Source: a virus. Taken from it: a DNA stretch of 54,336 nt. The position numbers were made by a program, and so were the translations under genes. The stretch lies in the IMG/VR virus record IMGVR_UViG_3300048927_000623, positions 1-54,336 of that record. One strand, given 5' to 3'. Shown piece after piece: positions 50,083 through 54,336 of this stretch. Position 1 is the first letter of the stretch. The number at the start of each line of letters is the position of its first letter. The notes under the pieces are model-generated. The model did not search any database. It saw only the letters and a program-made list of their open reading frames with translations, and was not told where the DNA came from.

Positions 50083-50949
50083 CTAGGTTCTCTTGATCGC
50101 TGACGGCTGAGACTGCTTCACAACGCTGCCGTCGCGGGTGATCGTCGTTGTCCGGACGGTCTCCACACCTTGGTATTCCACGGAGAAGCCGACCTGATGC
50201 AAGTGATGGTCACTGCCGCCAAAGCATTCGTGAAACGCTTTTAGGATACCGACCTGCTGCAGCGTCTGCGGCGCCGGAGTCGGGTTGTTCCTCGGCGCAG
50301 GTATCGTGCCGGGGAATAGGTAGATGCACGGCGGCGGCAGCTCATATGGCCCGATCGTCGTCACAGGAGCGCCACCTGCAGAAACCTTGGGGCACGGCCG
50401 ACCGATGGTTCCGCATGCCCAGTCCCAGATGAGCAGACCGTCGACCCGCTGACTGCGGGAGATGATCTCGGCCGACAGCCGCGTGTGGATCCCGGACCAT
50501 GCATTGTGAGGCGGCGAAGCGCCCGGGTTCGAACAGACGCTCCAGATGATGAATTCCTGGACGTGCGGCGGCCTCTCAAAAATATTCGTATTATTTCCGT
50601 CGAGACAACCCTTCAGCTCTATGGCGGCCTTCCTGCCGTCCAGCAGCTCAACGACGTAGTCGTGCCGATTGGCTTCGCCGGCCGACTGCCACTCCGCGAT
50701 GGCGCCTTGGTCCTGCATGTAGTTCAGAACGTGCCGGACGAATTCCCGCTTCTCGGACATCGTCGCAGAATACTGCCCTCGGACACGTTCGACGGCGCCG
50801 CGGAAGAGGCCGGAATTATAGAATTCCTTCTCGTCCAGGCCGTGGTCGCCGAGCTTGTGAGCTTCCGTCTTCAGAACTTCGGCGAACTTCTCGATCTGTT
50901 TCCGCAGGTCAGCGTTTGCAATGCAGGGGATCGGCGACTCTGCCGTCAT
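50083..50949 (-). CDS. PD-(D/E)XK nuclease, likely type II restriction enzyme
   Basis: 288 residues, start overlaps the methylase stop (ATGA). The catalytic pattern lies at ~98-115: HDYVVELLDGRKAAIELKG (Asp, then Glu-x-Lys). Two Cys/His/Pro-rich segments follow. Coupling to a C5 methylase and Vsr strongly suggests the restriction half of a type II system. Cleavage site unknown. Confidence 0.78.
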   Translation of the reverse strand: MTAESPIPCIANADLRKQIEKFAEVLKTEAHKLGDHGLDEKEFYNSGLFRGAVERVRGQYSATMSEKREFVRHVLNYMQDQGAIAEWQSAGEANRHDYVVELLDGRKAAIELKGCLDGNNTNIFERPPHVQEFIIWSVCSNPGASPPHNAWSGIHTRLSAEIISRSQRVDGLLIWDWACGTIGRPCPKVSAGGAPVTTIGPYELPPPCIYLFPGTIPAPRNNPTPAPQTLQQVGILKAFHECFGGSDHHLHQVGFSVEYQGVETVRTTTITRDGSVVKQSQPSAIKRT

Positions 50950-52109
50950 GCCACGTGTATCTCGTCGGTTGATTCGTCCGACGAGATTACACCCGCGAGG
51001 GGTTCCAGCAAATGATGAGCGAGGAAGCGGACGACCGGAACGGCAACACCGTCGCCCATCAAGTGGTAGGCCTCGTTGTAGCCCTTCGGGAGCTTGTAGG
51101 TCTCCGGCAGCCCCATCAGTCGCGCGGTCTCCCGGGAGGAGATCAGACGGCTGCGCACGACATTGCCGTCGACGACGATGATCGTCTGGCGGGAGGAACC
51201 GCCAGCAGGCGTGCGAAGGCAGCCGGCCACATCATCGAAACGAACTTCGGCGCGCACGCCACGGCCTTCGGCATCCTCACGGGTTCTCTTGTAGATGCCG
51301 CCTACCATTCGACGACCGGCGCGCTTGGCAGCCTCGACCTTGGCGCGATTCAGAGGCGACATAGCATCGAGGAGCTTTGCGGTCTCTTCCTGCGTATGCC
51401 ATTCCACCGAGGTGGGGTTTTCTTCGATGATGTCGGCGAAGGTCGACGTGCGCATGGCGGGCATCGACAGGTTCCACCAGACCCAGTTCTTCATGGCTCC
51501 ATCCGGAACGCGCTCGACGGCATTGCGCAGACCGCGCGTGTGGAAGGGCATCGTCGGTCCCGGAGCGACCAGAGCGGCATCGATCTCGATATCGTCGCGG
51601 ACACCGATCACAAACAGGCGCGGACGGGATTGTGGAACGAAGACGGCAGCGTCGATGACGAGCGCGCCGTAGCGATATCCATGGTCGGTGAAAGTCTGAC
51701 AGATCGCGGCGAAATCCTTGCCGCCATGGGAGGTCAGGGTGCCGTTGACGTTCTCGAGAGCGATCACTCGGGGAGCGCGGTTGTCTTCCTTCAATTCGCG
51801 GATGATGTCCCAAAACGGATAGAAAGTGCCGCTGCGCTCTCCGCGCAATCCTGCGCCGCCGCCAGCGAGGGAGAGATCCTGACAGGGGAACGAACCCCAC
51901 ACGAGATCGGCGACACCGGGCAGCTTCTCGATCTTGACCTTGCGGATGTCATCGACAAGCAGCTCGCCACCAAGGCCCCAGTTGAGTTGGTACGTCAGGC
52001 CTTTCTTCTTGTCGAAGTCGTTGGCGAACATGCATTCCCAGCCCTTGCCGAGGCCAGCACGCGCCATCCCGGCGCCTGCAAAGAACTCGTAAAATGTGGG
52101 CTTGGACAT
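50946..52109 (-). CDS. DNA (cytosine-5) methyltransferase
   Basis: 387 residues from the ATG at 52109, GGGAG five bases upstream. Motif I FYEFFAGAGMARAGLG, motif IV GSFPCQDLSLAGG with the catalytic Cys, motif VI LENVNG, motif VIII PQSRPRLF, and motif X GDGVAVPVV. It protects DNA from the coupled nuclease. Located between Vsr and the nuclease; its own promoter region holds an inverted repeat. Confidence 0.9.
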   Translation of the reverse strand: MSKPTFYEFFAGAGMARAGLGKGWECMFANDFDKKKGLTYQLNWGLGGELLVDDIRKVKIEKLPGVADLVWGSFPCQDLSLAGGGAGLRGERSGTFYPFWDIIRELKEDNRAPRVIALENVNGTLTSHGGKDFAAICQTFTDHGYRYGALVIDAAVFVPQSRPRLFVIGVRDDIEIDAALVAPGPTMPFHTRGLRNAVERVPDGAMKNWVWWNLSMPAMRTSTFADIIEENPTSVEWHTQEETAKLLDAMSPLNRAKVEAAKRAGRRMVGGIYKRTREDAEGRGVRAEVRFDDVAGCLRTPAGGSSRQTIIVVDGNVVRSRLISSRETARLMGLPETYKLPKGYNEAYHLMGDGVAVPVVRFLAHHLLEPLAGVISSDESTDEIHVA

Positions 52110-52129
52110 GATCACTCCCGATTCTTTTC

Positions 52130-52155
52130 CACAGGATATCAACAGGCATCCTGTG
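52130..52155. promoter_or_regulatory. Inverted repeat before methylase gene
   Basis: CACAGGAT (52130) and ATCCTGTG (52148) separated by 10 bases, 20-45 bases before the methylase ATG. A second pair TAAAC/GTTTA lies just upstream. Likely an operator for methylase control. Confidence 0.5.
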
Positions 52156-52201
52156 AATAAACTCTAATAGTTTACGTTTTGTTCTCTTTCCAGAACTTTA
52201 T

Positions 52202-52681
52202 TCATGAACTCCTGCCTTGCCCGGCAGGCTGCGGCAACCCGAAACTTGATGGACCCCCAAGAAACTGCGTCAGCTTCTCTGCCAGCGCGACTCGGTCCTT
52301 CAGTTCGCATTCCCACACCGTCAGAACACTCCATCCTGCTTGTTCCAGGCTGGACACGTTCCGGGCATCGCGATCCTTGTTCCTGCCAACCTTCGCCAGC
52401 CAGTAGTCCTGCCGGGTCGAAGGGATCCGCGCGCCGCGCTTGCAATCGTGGCCATGCCAGAAGCAGCCGTGGATGAAGATCACCTTCTTGCGGCCGGCGA
52501 AGACGAGATCGGGCTTGCCCGGCATCATCTTGCTGTGCAGCCGATATCGGTAGCCCATCGAGTGCAGCAGGCGCCGAACGATCATCTCCGGCGCGGTGTC
52601 CTTCGACTTCACGCGGGACATCGTCCAGCTCCGGTGTTCGGCAGTCTCAGGCATCCCTGAAACCCGTCGGGGAGCGATCAT
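52202..52681 (-). CDS. vsr: Vsr-type very short patch repair endonuclease
   Basis: 159 residues, start overlaps the Panacea stop (ATGA). Vsr motifs: RSWTMSRVKSKDTAPE, MGYRYRLHSKMMPGKPDLVF with the catalytic Asp, and HGCFWHGHDCKRG with zinc-binding Cys/His. It nicks at T-G mismatches that arise from deaminated 5-methylcytosine, complementing the adjacent C5 methylase. Confidence 0.92.
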   Translation of the reverse strand: MIAPRRVSGMPETAEHRSWTMSRVKSKDTAPEMIVRRLLHSMGYRYRLHSKMMPGKPDLVFAGRKKVIFIHGCFWHGHDCKRGARIPSTRQDYWLAKVGRNKDRDARNVSSLEQAGWSVLTVWECELKDRVALAEKLTQFLGGPSSFGLPQPAGQGRSS

Positions 52682-53160
52682 TCCTGGAGCGTGGCGTTGA
52701 GCTCGCGGTAAGCATTTGCTGACGATAGCAGATCAAGTGCTGCGCCTCGTTCACCAGAGAGGATGGGGTATGTAGAATACACAAGCTTAATGAACCCATC
52801 CCAGTTCAGTGTCTTCGTATTACTTATGACGTGATCTAGGATGCGTTGTTCCCAATCACTCAAGGCTACGTTGGTCGCCGCTGGATCGACCAATTCAATC
52901 CGCTCTTTCCGCTTGCCGTACATATTCGTCTCAGATCGCACCTTGAAGGCGGGATCATCAAGAGCCATCTGGTGGACGTCGTCAACATAAGGTCCGAAAT
53001 GATGAAACCGCCAGTTGATCGGCGTCATCTGGCTTCCGTGATCTAAAGCGGCCTTCCAATCTGCCAAGTAGACCATCTTCGTGACGCGGGCTTTCGAGAG
53101 CTCGTCCTTATGAGGGTAGTTCGCGATCAGGTATGCGACAGCATCACGTGTTGTGGCCAT
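52678..53160 (-). CDS. Panacea-domain (DUF4065-like) protein, putative antitoxin
   Basis: 160 residues from the ATG at 53160, two bases after the stop of the membrane-GAF gene. The Panacea/SocA pattern is visible: AVAYLIANYPHKDELSKARV, TKMVYLADWKAALDHG and INWRFHHFGPYVDDVHQMAL. Panacea domains act as versatile antitoxins paired with many different toxins, usually the adjacent gene. Here the partner would be the membrane-GAF protein or the nuclease cluster. Confidence 0.72.
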   Translation of the reverse strand: MATTRDAVAYLIANYPHKDELSKARVTKMVYLADWKAALDHGSQMTPINWRFHHFGPYVDDVHQMALDDPAFKVRSETNMYGKRKERIELVDPAATNVALSDWEQRILDHVISNTKTLNWDGFIKLVYSTYPILSGERGAALDLLSSANAYRELNATLQE

Positions 53161-53161
53161 A

Positions 53162-53989
53162 TCAGAATCCTCGCGTAGCAGCGAAATCGAGAGAAGGCTC
53201 TCGTTCACCCATTACTTTGAGCAAGTGCGCAATGTCCTTTCCGGTGGCACCGTAAATATGGTGTTCCAAGAGCTCGACGGAAAACCTATTAGCGTCACTG
53301 CTCTCAAACACGACAATTGCGTCCCGGACACTATCGCCATGTCCGTTAAGAGCAAAAGCTGCGATCGAACGTGCCTTCATCCCGAGTTTCTTCACCACCC
53401 CCACGGGCAACTTCCATTCATCTCGACTCCGAGCGCAATATCCGTCGAGATCCTGCACGGGGTCAGGAAGATCCTGGACCACGCACTTGCCGTCGCCTCG
53501 CGACCAGGCGGTGCCAATGACCCCTTGGTCAACGGGGTAAACCCCGCGGCCTGGGCGATCCAGCTCCGGCAACACTGCAAACCGTCCGACCATTGTGAAC
53601 GAGGTCCCTCTGTGCCGATAAACGCTCACTCGGTCGCGGGCATCGAGACTGAGGACTTCAGCCAGCACCTTCAGTCGATTGTCCCATATCGCAAAATAGT
53701 CGCTGCCGAAGTTCTGAACCAGTTCGGTCGCGTCTTCCAGTTGCTGCTCAAGTTCGCGATTGCGGCTCGCAAGTCTTGCTTGTGCAATTCCGCCGTACCA
53801 TGCGCCTGCCACGGTGCCGATGACAGCAATTCCGCTGCCAACACGTGCCCACAGATTCTGGTTTTCATCCAGAACGACCACGCACAAATCTTTGATGACA
53901 GAGAGCCCGATCCCAGACACTACCAAGGCGATAGTTGCCTTGTATTCGTCCAACCACCGCCCAGCCTGCTCGAAAGCACCACGCGCCAC
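53162..53989 (-). CDS. Two-helix membrane protein with GAF-like domain
   Basis: 275 residues from the GTG at 53989, GGGAGG six bases upstream; a GTG at 54040 is the longer option. Two membrane helices (~18-40 and ~48-68), a short coiled coil (RNRELEQQLEDATELVQNFG), then a GAF-like sensor domain: RVSVYRHRGTSFTMVGRF, GVYPVDQGVIGTAWSRGDGK, ARSIAAFALNGHG. It would sense a small ligand at the inner membrane. With the Panacea gene it could be a toxin-antitoxin or abortive-infection pair; that is inference. Confidence 0.66.
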   Translation of the reverse strand: MARGAFEQAGRWLDEYKATIALVVSGIGLSVIKDLCVVVLDENQNLWARVGSGIAVIGTVAGAWYGGIAQARLASRNRELEQQLEDATELVQNFGSDYFAIWDNRLKVLAEVLSLDARDRVSVYRHRGTSFTMVGRFAVLPELDRPGRGVYPVDQGVIGTAWSRGDGKCVVQDLPDPVQDLDGYCARSRDEWKLPVGVVKKLGMKARSIAAFALNGHGDSVRDAIVVFESSDANRFSVELLEHHIYGATGKDIAHLLKVMGEREPSLDFAATRGF

Positions 53990-54129
53990 CAAAACCCTCC
54001 CACGCTCGCCGCGAGATTGCCATGAGTCGGGGGTTGCCACCAGAGGTCAAAAGGCAGCTCGAAATGAGACTATGGCACTCTCGGTGATGATCTAAAACGC
54101 AGCCGATTCCGAGTTGGCCGCGACCGTAT

Positions 54130-54151
54130 CGTTGGCGGTGCCGTTGGCGGT
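54130..54151. promoter_or_regulatory. attR arm-type sites
   Basis: Two direct copies of CGTTGGCGGT at 54130-54139 and 54142-54151, 12 bp apart and about 60 bp inside the right core. Same 10-mer and orientation as at attL. Confidence 0.65.
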
Positions 54152-54209
54152 AAATTTGCAGAAGAACTTTAGGGATTTCTTGCGAGCCTTGCCCCGTAGG
54201 GGAAGGCGG

Positions 54210-54286
<77 letters not shown>

Positions 54287-54336
54287 CCGAGGCGATGGCT
54301 GGGGAATACACGGTTCACCCGCAGTCCGCAACAGGG

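Noticed and set aside
51012-52160. A 382-codon plus-strand ORF
   Set aside because: Antisense to the C5 methylase, whose PCQ and ENV motifs are certain.
53153-54025. A 290-codon plus-strand ORF
   Set aside because: Antisense to the membrane-GAF gene, which has membrane helices, a GAF-like pattern and operon spacing.

Overview
The window is a piece of an alphaproteobacterial chromosome, most likely Rhizobiaceae (Agrobacterium/Rhizobium type), carrying one complete tailed-phage prophage. The host assignment rests on the flanking genes: a rhizobial-style cold-shock protein, a DUF192 protein, a DUF982 protein and a GT21-like glycolipid glycosyltransferase behind a Pho-box-like promoter. Inside the prophage, MucR/Ros-like and GcrA-like domains point the same way. 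No database was searched; family names come from motifs and domain patterns read by eye.

Chromosomal part: bases 1-3380 and the last ~80 bases. The prophage spans about 3381-54258 (50.9 kb). It sits in a tRNA-Pro(UGG) gene: a 49-bp direct repeat of the tRNA 3' half marks both ends, and the intact tRNA is rebuilt at the right end (54210-54286, minus strand). Each end also carries two copies of CGTTGGCGGT, probably integrase arm sites.

Layout: (1) 3.5-8.6 kb, leftward: integrase, an excisionase-like protein overlapping it, a soluble FtsH-like AAA+ metalloprotease, two small proteins and a metallophosphoesterase. (2) 8.8-11.05 kb, leftward: a plasmid-like Rep_3-type initiator and partner gene, with iteron-like repeats upstream. 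(3) 11.3-18.8 kb, mostly rightward: small early genes, a C5-cytosine methyltransferase, a proteasome/HslV-like Ntn hydrolase and small proteins. (4) 18.8-19.6 kb: long non-coding stretch. (5) 19.6-22.8 kb: six small genes of unknown function, five of them preceded by a repeated, compensatorily paired intergenic RNA-like element. (6) 23.3-42.7 kb: lambda-type packaging and head genes (Nu1/GpA terminase, gpW, portal, protease-capsid fusion), then siphophage tail genes. (7) 42.7-46.1 kb: XhlA-like protein, a T5-A1-like phosphoesterase, holin, SAR endolysin and spanins. (8) 46.2-49.1 kb: regulators, a possible ncRNA and small genes. (9) 49.3-54.0 kb: cargo, comprising a GIY-YIG nuclease and a leftward cluster of membrane-GAF protein, Panacea protein, Vsr, C5 methyltransferase and PD-(D/E)XK nuclease.

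The phage looks like a temperate siphovirus with cos-type packaging and plasmid-style replication. The most novel parts are the repeated structured elements in region 5, five ACGGA-N4-TCCGT dyads scattered between genes, the two phage-encoded proteolysis genes, and the Panacea/GAF/restriction cluster beside attR. No CI/LexA-like repressor was recognised.
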